Assembly (NCBI GenBank): GCA_026706075.1
Contig: JAPOZM010000061.1
Coordinates: 1-53,454, forward strand
DNA from: Gemmatimonadaceae bacterium
Lineage (GTDB): Bacteria > Latescibacterota > UBA2968 > UBA8231
Length of the DNA: 53,454 nucleotides
Direction of reading: 5' to 3'
Below the pieces are notes generated by a model. That model did no database searches. It saw nothing but the letters and a program-made list of their open reading frames with translations, and was not told the DNA's origin. This document shows, one piece after another, positions 10,518 through 18,721 of the stretch. Position 1 is the stretch's first letter; the number at the start of each line of letters is the position of its first letter. A program made the position numbers and the translations under genes.

Positions 10518-12040
10518 CGGCCACCGCCCCGCAGGAGGCGCCGGCGGCGGTCCTGGAGGTCTCCGCCGGCAGGATGGAGGCGCAGGCGGCGGCCCTGCTC
10601 GCCGCGGACCCGACCCTGCATCTCGTCGACCTCACCGCCGTGGGCGGCGCCAGCCCCGATCCTCGGTTCCGGGCGGTCTACCAGCTCCGCTCGGCGGCGG
10701 GCAACCGCACCCGGCTGACCGCCGCCGGCACTGGCGAGCTGCCGGGGCTGGCCCACGTCTGGCCAGCCGCCGACTGGCCGGAGCGGGAGATGGCCGGCCG
10801 CTTCGGGATGCACATCGGGGGGCGGGAAGACCTGCGGCCCCTCTTCTCCGCCTCGCAGGCCATGGTCCCCGGAGAGATGCCTCCTGCGCGGCCGGAGGGG
10901 GAGGTGCCGATCCACGATCCCGCCCAGGCCACCCCCTTCCGGCTCGACCTGGGGGCGCGCCTGCGCGGCAGCCGGATCGAGACCGCCGAGGCCCGCCCGG
11001 GGCGGCTCCACAGCGGCTTCGAGAGACTCGCCGAGGGCCGCACCTGGGCCCAACTGCCGGTGCTGGCCGAGAGCCTCAACGAGCAGTCGCCGTTCACGCC
11101 CGGGCTGGCGGCGGTTCTCGCCGTCGAGGCCCTGCTTGGGATCACGCCGCCGGCCCGGTGCACCTGGGTGCGCATGCTGCTGGCCGAGATCAGCCGCGTC
11201 GGCGCCCACTGCGCCTGGCTGGCCAACCTCGTCGGGCCCGATTCCGCCCTGTGGGGCCAGGCCCTGACCGCCCGCGAGTCGGCGGCCCGGTTCCTCGCAG
11301 CCTCCAGCGGCAGCCGCTGGGCGACCGGCACCCAGCGCATCGGCGGGATCGCCGCCGACGTGCCGGCCGGTGCCAGGCGCCTGCTGGCCGACCTGGGGGG
11401 CGCCGTCGACCGGCTGCGCTCCGATGCCCTGCGCAGCACCGTGGACCACCGGCACTGGCGCCGCCGCTTCTCCGGCGCCGGCGTTCTCGACGCCGCCGAG
11501 GCCTTGGGCGCCGGGGCCACGGGGCCGGTGGCCCGCGCCGCGGGTATCGACCTGGACGTGCGGCGCACCGATCCCTACCTCGCGTACGGGGAGGTCCGGT
11601 TCGGCGTGCCCACGGCGGACTCGGGCGATGTCGTCGACCGCACGCGGGTCCGTCTCGAGGAGATGGGGGAGTCCCTCTCCATCGCCCGGCAGTGCGTGAC
11701 CGGAGCCCCCGGCGGACCGACCCTGGCGCACGAGACCCCCCGGCCGACGGAGCGTTACACGGAGCCCGCCGAGCTGATCGACCACTTCGGCCGGTGGATG
11801 GACGGGCACGGGTATCGTCCCGGCCGGCCCGACATCTACCTCCCCATCGAGTCTGCCGACGGCGAGCTGGCCTTCTACCTGGTCTCCGACGGCACCGGCG
11901 GGCCGGCCCGGGTCCACCTGCGCTCTCCGTCCCTGTACCACTTCCGCCTCCTCCCGGCGCTGCTGGCCGGGCTCGGGTACGACCAGGCACCGCAGGTGGT
12001 GGCCAGCCTCAACGTCATCGCCTCCGAGATGGACCGGTGA
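10514..12040 (+). CDS. NuoC-NuoD fusion, divergent complex-I-like
   Basis: 508 residues. Residues about 1-130 are NuoC-like, with WPAADWPEREMAGRFGMHIGG matching the AdWlEREvyDlFGi.f pattern apart from the lost Asp. The rest is NuoD-like (49 kDa, related to the NiFe-hydrogenase large subunit): HSGFERLAEGRTW, LAVEALLGI, EISRVGAHCAWLAN and the C-terminal RSPSLYHF...GYDQAPQVVASLN..ASEMDR. The quinone-site tyrosine of the canonical PYVDRLDY segment has no counterpart. NuoB, the normal partner that carries cluster N2, is absent from the cluster. GTG start overlapping the previous stop. Confidence 0.85.
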   Translation: MTATAPQEAPAAVLEVSAGRMEAQAAALLAADPTLHLVDLTAVGGASPDPRFRAVYQLRSAAGNRTRLTAAGTGELPGLAHVWPAADWPEREMAGRFGMHIGGREDLRPLFSASQAMVPGEMPPARPEGEVPIHDPAQATPFRLDLGARLRGSRIETAEARPGRLHSGFERLAEGRTWAQLPVLAESLNEQSPFTPGLAAVLAVEALLGITPPARCTWVRMLLAEISRVGAHCAWLANLVGPDSALWGQALTARESAARFLAASSGSRWATGTQRIGGIAADVPAGARRLLADLGGAVDRLRSDALRSTVDHRHWRRRFSGAGVLDAAEALGAGATGPVARAAGIDLDVRRTDPYLAYGEVRFGVPTADSGDVVDRTRVRLEEMGESLSIARQCVTGAPGGPTLAHETPRPTERYTEPAELIDHFGRWMDGHGYRPGRPDIYLPIESADGELAFYLVSDGTGGPARVHLRSPSLYHFRLLPALLAGLGYDQAPQVVASLNVIASEMDR

Positions 12041-12456
12041 ACGAGGCCCTGGAGCAGCGCGCCCGGCAGCTGTTGAGCCGCTATCCCCGGCCCTCCGGGG
12101 CCCTGATGCCCCTCATCGACCTGGTGCTGACCGACCTCGGCGCCTGCGAGCCCGAGGCGGCGCGCTGGATCGCCGGGCTCACGGGACTGTCGGCCGCCGC
12201 CGTCGCCGGGATCGCCTCCAGCCGCGGCGGCGGCCGGTCCGCGGACGGGGTGCGCGTCTGCGCGGGGTTGAGCTGCAGGCTCATGGGGGGCGACGAGGTC
12301 GACCGCCGGCTTCGGGAACGTCTCGGGGACCTCGTCATCCCCGTCCCCTGCCTCGGCGTCTGCTCCGCGGCGCCCGCCTTCGAGCGGGGGGGGCGCCTCT
12401 TCGAGGGGCTGACCCCCGAGCGTCTCGACGACCTTGTCTCCGGAGAGGCGGCGTGA
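12037..12456 (+). CDS. NuoE-like [2Fe-2S] subunit
   Basis: 139 residues, thioredoxin-like ferredoxin of the NADH-dehydrogenase module. All four ligands of cluster N1a are present: C75 and C80 in VCAGLSC, and C105 and C109 in PCLGVCSAAP. The N-terminal helical region (LLSRYPRPSGALMPLI) matches the NuoE pattern. The protein is a little shorter than common NuoE (about 160). GTG 12037 overlaps the NuoCD stop, and its own stop overlaps the next GTG. Confidence 0.88.
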   Translation: MNEALEQRARQLLSRYPRPSGALMPLIDLVLTDLGACEPEAARWIAGLTGLSAAAVAGIASSRGGGRSADGVRVCAGLSCRLMGGDEVDRRLRERLGDLVIPVPCLGVCSAAPAFERGGRLFEGLTPERLDDLVSGEAA

Positions 12457-13766
12457 ACGAGCACCGCCTGCTCTTCGAGGGCATCGACGTACCCGACGTC
12501 GACCGCTACCACGTCTACCGCCGTCGCGGCGGCGGCGGCCTCGCCCGGGCCCTGGCCCTGGGACCGGAGGGAGTGGTGGAGGAGGTGACGGCCTCCGGTC
12601 TGCTCGGCCGCGGTGGCTCCTGGCGGCCGGTGGGGGAGCGCTGGAAGGCCCTGCGGGAGCGCGGCGGCGCCCGCTACCTGGTGACCGACCTGCTCGAGCC
12701 GGAGCCGGCCCGTTTCCGAGACCGCAAGCTGGCGGAGCGGCACCCCCACCGGCTCCTGGAGGGGGTGCGCATCGCCGCCCTGGCCACCGGCGCCTCGGCG
12801 GCCTTCCTCTGCATCCGCGCCGACGCGGTGCGGGCGCGGAAGGCCCTGGCCGTGGCCCTTGCGGAACTGCGCGAGTCGGGAGAGGTCGGCGGCCACGGTC
12901 TGCCCATCCACCTGCACCCCGTGCCCGGATCCCTCCCGGTCGCCGCGGGCGACAGCCTGGCCCTGAACCTGATCGAAGGCGGCCGCCCCGAGCCAAGGGC
13001 AGCGGACGGCACCCGGGGGCCGGCCACCAGCCTCTTCGGTGAGCCCGCAGCCGTGCATACCGCCTCCACCCTCGGCTACCTGCCGCAGGTGATGGCGGGG
13101 GGGAGCGCCGCCTTCCGCGCCGTGGGCAGCGCCTCGGCGCCGGGGACCCAGGTCTTCTGCATCAGCGGCCTCGTGCGCCGTCCGGGCCTGTACGAGGTGG
13201 CCCTCGGTTCGGGCACCTTCCGCGGTCTCGTGGAGGGGCTCGCGGGAGGGACGCTCGACGGCCGGCCCCTGAAGTTCGTCCTCCACTCCGGGTACGGCTC
13301 CCGGCCCGTGCTGCGCGAGGCCGATCTCGACCGGCCCGTCGATCCAGGGGCCTGGAGCAGCCCCGGCGGCGGCGGCCTCGAAGGCGATTTCGGCTCGGGC
13401 GCCGTCATCGTCGCCGACGAGACCGTCTGCGCCGTGGACACGGCCCGGCTGGTGGCGTCCTACCTGGCCGGCGCGTCCTGCGCCCTGTGCACGCCATGCC
13501 GCGAGGGCCTTGCCTGGGCCGCCGGCGTCCTCCAGCGGCTCGAGGCCGGAGCCCCGAAGGCCGGGGAGCTGGAGCAGCTGCGCTCCAGGGCCGCGTCTCT
13601 CACCTCGCCCCTGGCCATGTGCGGACACGGACCCCTCGGAGGTTCGGCGGTCAGCGCCCTGGCCACCGCCTTCGCCGAGGAGTTCGAGGCCCATCTGCAC
13701 GGCGGCTGCCCGGTAGCCAAGGATCTGTCCATGAAGTCCCCCGAGAGCATCCACGTGCGGTTCTGA
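12453..13766 (+). CDS. NuoF-like subunit with altered NADH/FMN site
   Basis: 437 residues. The family framework is clear: GLLGRGGSWRPVGERW (normally GRGGAGFPTG), RYLVTDLLEPEPARFRDR (normally CNADE.EPGTFKDR), PHRLLEG, and cluster N3 ligands C343, C346 and C349 in SCALCTPCREG with C390. The nucleotide-site segment that normally reads GEETAL appears as AAGDSLAL, so both glutamates are gone, and the Pro-rich PPFPA loop is missing. Fe-S binding therefore looks intact, while NADH oxidation at this site looks doubtful. The GTG start overlaps the nuoE-like stop. Confidence 0.88.
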   Translation: MNEHRLLFEGIDVPDVDRYHVYRRRGGGGLARALALGPEGVVEEVTASGLLGRGGSWRPVGERWKALRERGGARYLVTDLLEPEPARFRDRKLAERHPHRLLEGVRIAALATGASAAFLCIRADAVRARKALAVALAELRESGEVGGHGLPIHLHPVPGSLPVAAGDSLALNLIEGGRPEPRAADGTRGPATSLFGEPAAVHTASTLGYLPQVMAGGSAAFRAVGSASAPGTQVFCISGLVRRPGLYEVALGSGTFRGLVEGLAGGTLDGRPLKFVLHSGYGSRPVLREADLDRPVDPGAWSSPGGGGLEGDFGSGAVIVADETVCAVDTARLVASYLAGASCALCTPCREGLAWAAGVLQRLEAGAPKAGELEQLRSRAASLTSPLAMCGHGPLGGSAVSALATAFAEEFEAHLHGGCPVAKDLSMKSPESIHVRF

Positions 13767-15376
13767 TGGCCATCGTCACCATCCATGTGGACGGGGAGGC
13801 CGTGGAGGCTCGGGAGGGGGCCAACCTCCTGACGACCCTGCTGTCGGCGGGTCACGCGTTGCCGCACCCCTGCTTCCATCCGGCCCTCTCGGCGCCTGCC
13901 TCCTGCCGTCTGTGCGTGGCCTCCCTGGAGGGGCCGGGGGGTCCGGAGCTGATCACCGCCTGCAACCAGAGGGTCCGCGGGGGGATGTCGGTCTCCCTCG
14001 ATGCGCCCGAAGCGGCGGAGGCCCGCGAGCGCGTGCTCGACGACCTGCTGCTGCGCCACCCGCCGGACTGCGCCGTCTGCGAGCGGGCCGGCGAGTGCGA
14101 GCTGCAGGAAGCGGTGCGCGTTGCCCGGGGCGGCCGAACGCCGTCCGTGGCGCCGGGAGAGCCGGGGCGCCTCGTCCTCGGGCCGAGGCTGATCCTCGAC
14201 CGCCGCCGGTGCATCCTGTGCACACGCTGTGTCCGCTTCGGCGAAGAGGTCTCCGGGGAGCCGGGCCTGGCCGTCGAAGGCGGCGGGGCCGGCGCCCGCA
14301 TCGGGGCCAGCGCCGGTGATCGGATCGCGGGGGACATGACCGGCAACCTCCTGGACCTGTGCCCGGCGGGCGCCCTGACCGATCCCGATGAACGCGAGGC
14401 ACCGCCGCCGTGGCGGCTGACGGGGGTCTCCAGCGTTTGCGCCGGGTGCGCCAGTGGCTGCGCCACCCGCGTGGATGTGCACGACGGCCGTGTGTGGAGG
14501 GTCAAACCCCGGCCGGAGAGTCCGGCCGGCGGATTCTGGCTGTGCGACCACGGCCGTTACGGCTGGCAGCAGCGGGGCGAACGCCTGCTGGCTCCGCGCC
14601 GGGAGGGCCGGGAGACGGGTTGGGACACGGCCCTGGCCGGCGTTGCCGAAGAGATGGAGCAGGGGCGCCGCTCCGCGGTGGTCCTCAGCCCCTACCTGAC
14701 CAACGAGGAGGCCTTCCTGCTGGTCCAGCTCGCCCGCCGCTGGAAGGCGGAGCTCTACTTGTGGGAGGAGGCGGATCCCGGGGGAGACCGCGTCTTTCCC
14801 GGAGGGTTCACGATCAGCGCCTCCAGGGGGCCGAACGCCGCCGGGGTCGGGGCCGTCGCCCGGGCCTCGGGATCGTCCCCGCTTCCGGCGTCCGACCTCC
14901 CCGTCGGCCTCGACGTGGTGTACGCCGTGGGAGGCTCGCTGTGCGGAGAGGGCCCGGGTATTCTCCCGGGGCGGGAGACGCGGCTTATCTCCCACGACCT
15001 CACCCCGTCGCCGCTGGTGGATGGTGCCGTCATCGCCCTGGCGGGCGGGAGCGCCTGGACCGAGAAGGAGGGCACCTTTGTCGATCGCCTCGGACGGGTG
15101 CGGCGGGTCCGCTCCGCCGTCGAGCCTCCCGGCGACGCCAGACCGGACCTGTGGATCCTCAGCGCCCTCTGGCACGGCGGTCCGAACCGCGATTCGGCCG
15201 ACCAGGTCTTCGGGCGGCTGGCCCGCACCCGTCACGAACCCTTCGCCGGACTCGACTACGGAACCCTCGACGGGGATGACCATCCGATGTCGGGGACCGC
15301 CTTCGGCGGCGGCTGGACGAGCTGGGTGCAGCGCCCCGGGCAGGTCGCCGCCGCCGACCTCGGCAGCCGGCCGTGA
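13766..15376 (+). CDS. NuoG-like Fe-S subunit (short form)
   Basis: 536 residues against roughly 650-900 in many NuoG proteins. Ligand sets in order: C36, C47, C50, C66 ([2Fe-2S], N1b); H98, C102, C105, C111 (N5 type); C149, C152, C155, C199 (N4 type); C225, C228, C232, C260 (N7 type, at the start of the molybdopterin-oxidoreductase-like domain). All four sets are complete. The MopB-like domain that follows is short. The ATG shares one base with the NuoF-like stop (TGATG), and the stop overlaps the NuoH-like GTG. Confidence 0.9.
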   Translation: MAIVTIHVDGEAVEAREGANLLTTLLSAGHALPHPCFHPALSAPASCRLCVASLEGPGGPELITACNQRVRGGMSVSLDAPEAAEARERVLDDLLLRHPPDCAVCERAGECELQEAVRVARGGRTPSVAPGEPGRLVLGPRLILDRRRCILCTRCVRFGEEVSGEPGLAVEGGGAGARIGASAGDRIAGDMTGNLLDLCPAGALTDPDEREAPPPWRLTGVSSVCAGCASGCATRVDVHDGRVWRVKPRPESPAGGFWLCDHGRYGWQQRGERLLAPRREGRETGWDTALAGVAEEMEQGRRSAVVLSPYLTNEEAFLLVQLARRWKAELYLWEEADPGGDRVFPGGFTISASRGPNAAGVGAVARASGSSPLPASDLPVGLDVVYAVGGSLCGEGPGILPGRETRLISHDLTPSPLVDGAVIALAGGSAWTEKEGTFVDRLGRVRRVRSAVEPPGDARPDLWILSALWHGGPNRDSADQVFGRLARTRHEPFAGLDYGTLDGDDHPMSGTAFGGGWTSWVQRPGQVAAADLGSRP

Positions 15377-16302
15377 CCTCACCCGCCGACATCTCTTTCG
15401 GCGGCGCCTTCCTCGCTCTCCTGGGCACCCTCGGTCTCGCCCTCGGCAGCGCCATCGTCGAGCGTGCGGCGGGGGCCCGCGTCTCGGGCCTTCGGCGTCC
15501 GCTGCTGCTCGGTCCCGTGGCCGACGCCGCGAAGGTGATGGCACGCTCGGGGAGGGCGGCCCCTGGAGCGGGTGCCGCGGCCTTCGCCGCCCTGCTGCCC
15601 GCCCTGGCCCTGGTCGCTTTCCTGCCCCCCGGCGCGGGCGTGGGAGGGTTGTTTCCCCCGGTGGGGGCCACCACGGGGGGAGCGGTGCAGGCGATGGTGC
15701 TGGTGGCCCTGCTGGGGGTTTCGGCCCAGGCCTGGATGCTGCCGGCGGCCTACGCCGGGGCCGAGGGGCGCCGGTCCCTGAGCGCGGGCGCCGTGGCCAT
15801 CATGGGCTGCCACCTGGCTTTTCTGCTGGTGTCGGCGGCGCTGGTCACCGACGGCGTTCCGGTGCTGGCGGCGTACTCCCGCACCCCGGGGGACTGGCCT
15901 CTGTGGTCCCATCCCGCGGGGGTGGCGGCCTGGGTCGGGGCCCTCGCCGTCCTCTGCCGCTGCACCGGATCGGTGCTCGGCGGGCGCCGGGCCGGACTGC
16001 GTCCGGCCTCCGGGACGGGCCCGGTGTGGCTGTCCCTGTCGCGGCATTTGCAGCTGGGGGCGGCCGCCCTCCTCGCCTGCCACCTGTTCGGCGGCCTGCC
16101 GGGGGCGGCCGGATGGGTGGAGATCCTGCCCGGTGTGACCGCCGCCGCGGTGCTGGCCTCGGCGGTAGCCATCGGTCCCAGCCTGTCGCACGGCACGCCC
16201 GCGGGGCTCGCGCGCACGGCCTGGACGCGCATCGTCCCCCTCGCCCTGATCGACCTCGCCCTCTCGGTCCTCCGCTCCGCGGGGTGGCTGCCGTGGAACT
16301 GA
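15373..16302 (+). CDS. NuoH-like membrane subunit, divergent
   Basis: 309 residues with about eight hydrophobic helices, the NuoH fold (8 TM). VERAAGARVSGLRRPLLLGP followed by VADAAKVM resembles the ERK..ar.q.R.GP...G..q..aD..K loop, but the conserved charged and aromatic residues around it are mostly replaced by Ala, Gly and Leu. In complex I this subunit forms the quinone chamber with NuoB and NuoD, so with NuoB absent that chamber cannot be the usual one. No NuoI gene follows: the next gene starts ten bases before this one ends. Confidence 0.72.
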   Translation: MTSPADISFGGAFLALLGTLGLALGSAIVERAAGARVSGLRRPLLLGPVADAAKVMARSGRAAPGAGAAAFAALLPALALVAFLPPGAGVGGLFPPVGATTGGAVQAMVLVALLGVSAQAWMLPAAYAGAEGRRSLSAGAVAIMGCHLAFLLVSAALVTDGVPVLAAYSRTPGDWPLWSHPAGVAAWVGALAVLCRCTGSVLGGRRAGLRPASGTGPVWLSLSRHLQLGAAALLACHLFGGLPGAAGWVEILPGVTAAAVLASAVAIGPSLSHGTPAGLARTAWTRIVPLALIDLALSVLRSAGWLPWN

Positions 16303-16745
16303 TCCTGCTTGCCGCCGCGACCGCCGCCGCCGGTGGAGGCGCCCTCGCCGCCGCCTGCCGGCGCTCCGCCCTCGGCGCCTGCGTCGGCCTCGGTCTCGCC
16401 GCCGCCGGGGTGGCCGCCATCGCCGCCGTGCACGACGCCTTCACCGCCGCCGCCGTGCTCCTGGTGCAGGCGGCGGTGGGACTGGCGGCCTCGTACCCGG
16501 CGGCGCAGGCAGCCAGCGCCGCGAGCCGTCCGACGCGGCTGCTGTCGGCGGTCGTGGCCGCGGGGCTGGGGGTGGTCCTGGCCATGGCCCTGGCCGGCGC
16601 CCTGACTACCGGACCATCCCCTGCCGCGGAGCCGCCGCGCAGCGGCGTTCTGGTCCTCGTCCTCGGCGCCCTGTTGCTGCTCTCGGCGGTGGTCGGGATC
16701 GGCGCCCTCTCGCGGCGGCCGGGTCCCGGCATGGAGTCCTCGTGA
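16293..16745 (+). CDS. NuoJ-like membrane subunit, divergent
   Basis: 150 residues, about five hydrophobic helices, in the position and size class of NuoJ. The HDAFTAAAVLLVQAAVGLAASYP segment stands where NuoJ normally carries the f.a..qiivY.GAi..L helix. The conserved Tyr and Gly of that helix are not clearly kept. GTG start at 16293 inside the NuoH-like gene (10-nt overlap). The assignment relies on order, topology and weak similarity. Confidence 0.6.
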   Translation: MELILLAAATAAAGGGALAAACRRSALGACVGLGLAAAGVAAIAAVHDAFTAAAVLLVQAAVGLAASYPAAQAASAASRPTRLLSAVVAAGLGVVLAMALAGALTTGPSPAAEPPRSGVLVLVLGALLLLSAVVGIGALSRRPGPGMESS

Positions 16746-17014
16746 CCGCAACCGAGTGGGTCCTGGCGCTGGCCGCGCTGCTCCTGGCGGCTGGCGTCGT
16801 GGCAGCGCTGCTCCGGCCTCATGCCCTGGCGCCGCTGGTGGCCGGACAGGTGGGAATCCTCGGAGGGGTGCTGGCCGTGGTGACGCTCCTCGGCGGGGAG
16901 GGGCGCCTGCTGGCCGTCGCCGCGGTTGCCGCGGCGGGGGCCCAGGCCGGCCTCGTGCTGGCGCTGGTCCGCCGGGAGGCTGCCGACAAGACAGGAGAGG
17001 CACCCCACCCATGA
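16742..17014 (+). CDS. NuoK-like membrane subunit lacking both key glutamates
   Basis: 90 residues, three transmembrane helices, the NuoK layout. The residue at position 36 is Gln (VAGQVGI), where Escherichia coli NuoK has Glu36 in IGLEIMI. The second essential glutamate (E. coli Glu72 in AAAEASIGLAL) falls on Gly66 in AAAGAQAGLVL. Both carboxylates that form the proton path into the antiporter-like subunits are thus replaced, while the flanking pattern stays recognisable. GTG start overlapping the previous stop. Confidence 0.75.
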   Translation: MTATEWVLALAALLLAAGVVAALLRPHALAPLVAGQVGILGGVLAVVTLLGGEGRLLAVAAVAAAGAQAGLVLALVRREAADKTGEAPHP

Positions 17015-18720
17015 CCGAGGCGCAGACTCTCGGTGCGGCCCTCGCCGCCGTCTTCCTGGCCTTCGCCGGAGCCGCCGCCGCCGACCTTGCAGGACGCCCG
17101 AGGCCCGCCCACGCTCTCCGGCTCCTCGCATGCATCGGGGCTGCCGGCTTCGCGGGGGGAGCGGTCGGCGCCGGTCCCGTCCCTCTCGTCTTCGGGACAT
17201 GGATGGAAGTGGGCGGCGTCAGCCTCGGGTTCGGCCTGCGCGCCGACGGGACCGCGACGGCCGCCCTGGGGGCCGCCGCCGCCGTCGGCCTGCTCTATCC
17301 GCTGGCTCAGCCGGCCATCGACGGAGTCCACCGGGCCCTGATCACGGTGGCCGCCATGGGAGTGGCCCTGCTGTCGTGCGCCGCCGACTGGCTGCCGCTG
17401 CTGCTGGGATGGGAGATCGCCGTCGCCGCCCTGCTGGTGACGGCCGCCAGGTCCGGGGAGGTCTCCGAAGCCGGAGCCCGCCGCCTGCTGCTGCTGACTC
17501 GAGTCGGTTCGGCGGCCCTGCTGGCCGCAACCGCTGCCTCCATGGCGGGAGGCGGCCCTCACCAAGGCATCGCCTGGAACGCGGAACCGGCCGCAGGTCT
17601 GCTCATCCTCGCCGCCGTCATCGGCCTCGGCGTCTGGCCGCTCCATCAGTGGATCCTGGAGGTGTCGTCCTGCCCGGCCTCCGGCGCCGCGGCGAGCGTT
17701 CTGGCGGTGGCCGGCGCATCCCTGTTGTCCCGGTCCGGCCCGCTGGCGGGACCTCTGCAGGAGGTGGTCTTCGGGGTCGGCCTGGCCGCGGCCGCAGCCG
17801 CCTCGGCGGCGGCCCTGGCAAGCGGCGGACTGCGGCGGATCCCGGGTTGGATCGCGGCGGCCCAGGCCGGGTTGGCGGCGGCGGCGGCCGCAGCCGATCC
17901 AATCACGGGATGGCTGGTGCTGGGCGCGGCCCTGGGCGCACGGCTCTGCCTGGCCGCGGGCATCGGTCTCGTCAGGGCCGCCCTCCCGGCGGTGGTGCGG
18001 CTGGACCAGCTCGGCGGCCTGGGCGGCTCCTTCCCGGTGGCCCGCTGGATGTGCCTGGCCGCCGTCCTCGTCCCGGTCCTCTCCCTCACCGGGCTGTGGG
18101 GTCAGGCACTCCTGCTGAAGCATGCCTACGGCGGCTACGGATCCGCGGGGATGGCCGCCGCCCTGGCCCCATTCGCCCTGTCGGTCCTCGCCATGGGCCG
18201 GCTCGCCCTCGCCCCCTTTGCAGGGGCGGTTCCACGGGCCGCCGCGAAGGAGGTGGTCCGGCCGGCTCTTCCGATCGCGGCCGGCTCGGTCTCGGCCGGG
18301 CTGGTCTTCGCGGCTGTGCCCGCCCTCGCCTGGATCAGCCTGCCCGCGCCCCCGCTGGACGGCTTGGGACTGGCCGCTGCGGCCAACGCCGCTGCCGTGG
18401 GGATCTCCGTCCTGGTCTGGCGCCGGGGTCCGAACCCGGCCCCGCGGCCGGCTTCGGCGGTGCGCCGGTTTGCCGCCGGCGGGTTTGGCGCCGGCGCCGC
18501 TCAGCAGGGGGTCGCCGACGCGGCGATCTCCCTGGGCCGGGGTCTGTGGACCTTCGTCGACGGCGCCGTCCTCGGCGCGGCCTGGGGCGCCCTTGGCCTG
18601 GTTCTCCGCGGCGCGGGCTGGGCGCTGGCGTGGGCGGAGCACGCCAGTCGGCGGTTCTGGCCGGCGGCCCTGGCCGCGGGCGTAGTGCTCGTGGTCCTGT
18701 GGTCCATGGGAGGCCGCTGA
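17011..18720 (+). CDS. NuoL-like antiporter-type subunit, key residues altered
   Basis: 569 residues with about 14-16 hydrophobic helices and a C-terminal long amphipathic region plus final helix, as in NuoL. FGLRADGTAT and WEIAVAALL (keeping the TM5-type Glu) match. The TM7 segment VIGLGVWPLHQWI aligns with the family GKSAQ.PL..WL, putting Gly205 where the pumping Lys belongs. The broken-helix His of SALIHAAT is Ala. A later lysine in LLLKHAY stands near the FSKD position. The ATG at 17011 overlaps the NuoK-like stop. Confidence 0.83.
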   Translation: MTEAQTLGAALAAVFLAFAGAAAADLAGRPRPAHALRLLACIGAAGFAGGAVGAGPVPLVFGTWMEVGGVSLGFGLRADGTATAALGAAAAVGLLYPLAQPAIDGVHRALITVAAMGVALLSCAADWLPLLLGWEIAVAALLVTAARSGEVSEAGARRLLLLTRVGSAALLAATAASMAGGGPHQGIAWNAEPAAGLLILAAVIGLGVWPLHQWILEVSSCPASGAAASVLAVAGASLLSRSGPLAGPLQEVVFGVGLAAAAAASAAALASGGLRRIPGWIAAAQAGLAAAAAAADPITGWLVLGAALGARLCLAAGIGLVRAALPAVVRLDQLGGLGGSFPVARWMCLAAVLVPVLSLTGLWGQALLLKHAYGGYGSAGMAAALAPFALSVLAMGRLALAPFAGAVPRAAAKEVVRPALPIAAGSVSAGLVFAAVPALAWISLPAPPLDGLGLAAAANAAAVGISVLVWRRGPNPAPRPASAVRRFAAGGFGAGAAQQGVADAAISLGRGLWTFVDGAVLGAAWGALGLVLRGAGWALAWAEHASRRFWPAALAAGVVLVVLWSMGGR

Positions 18721-18721
18721 G

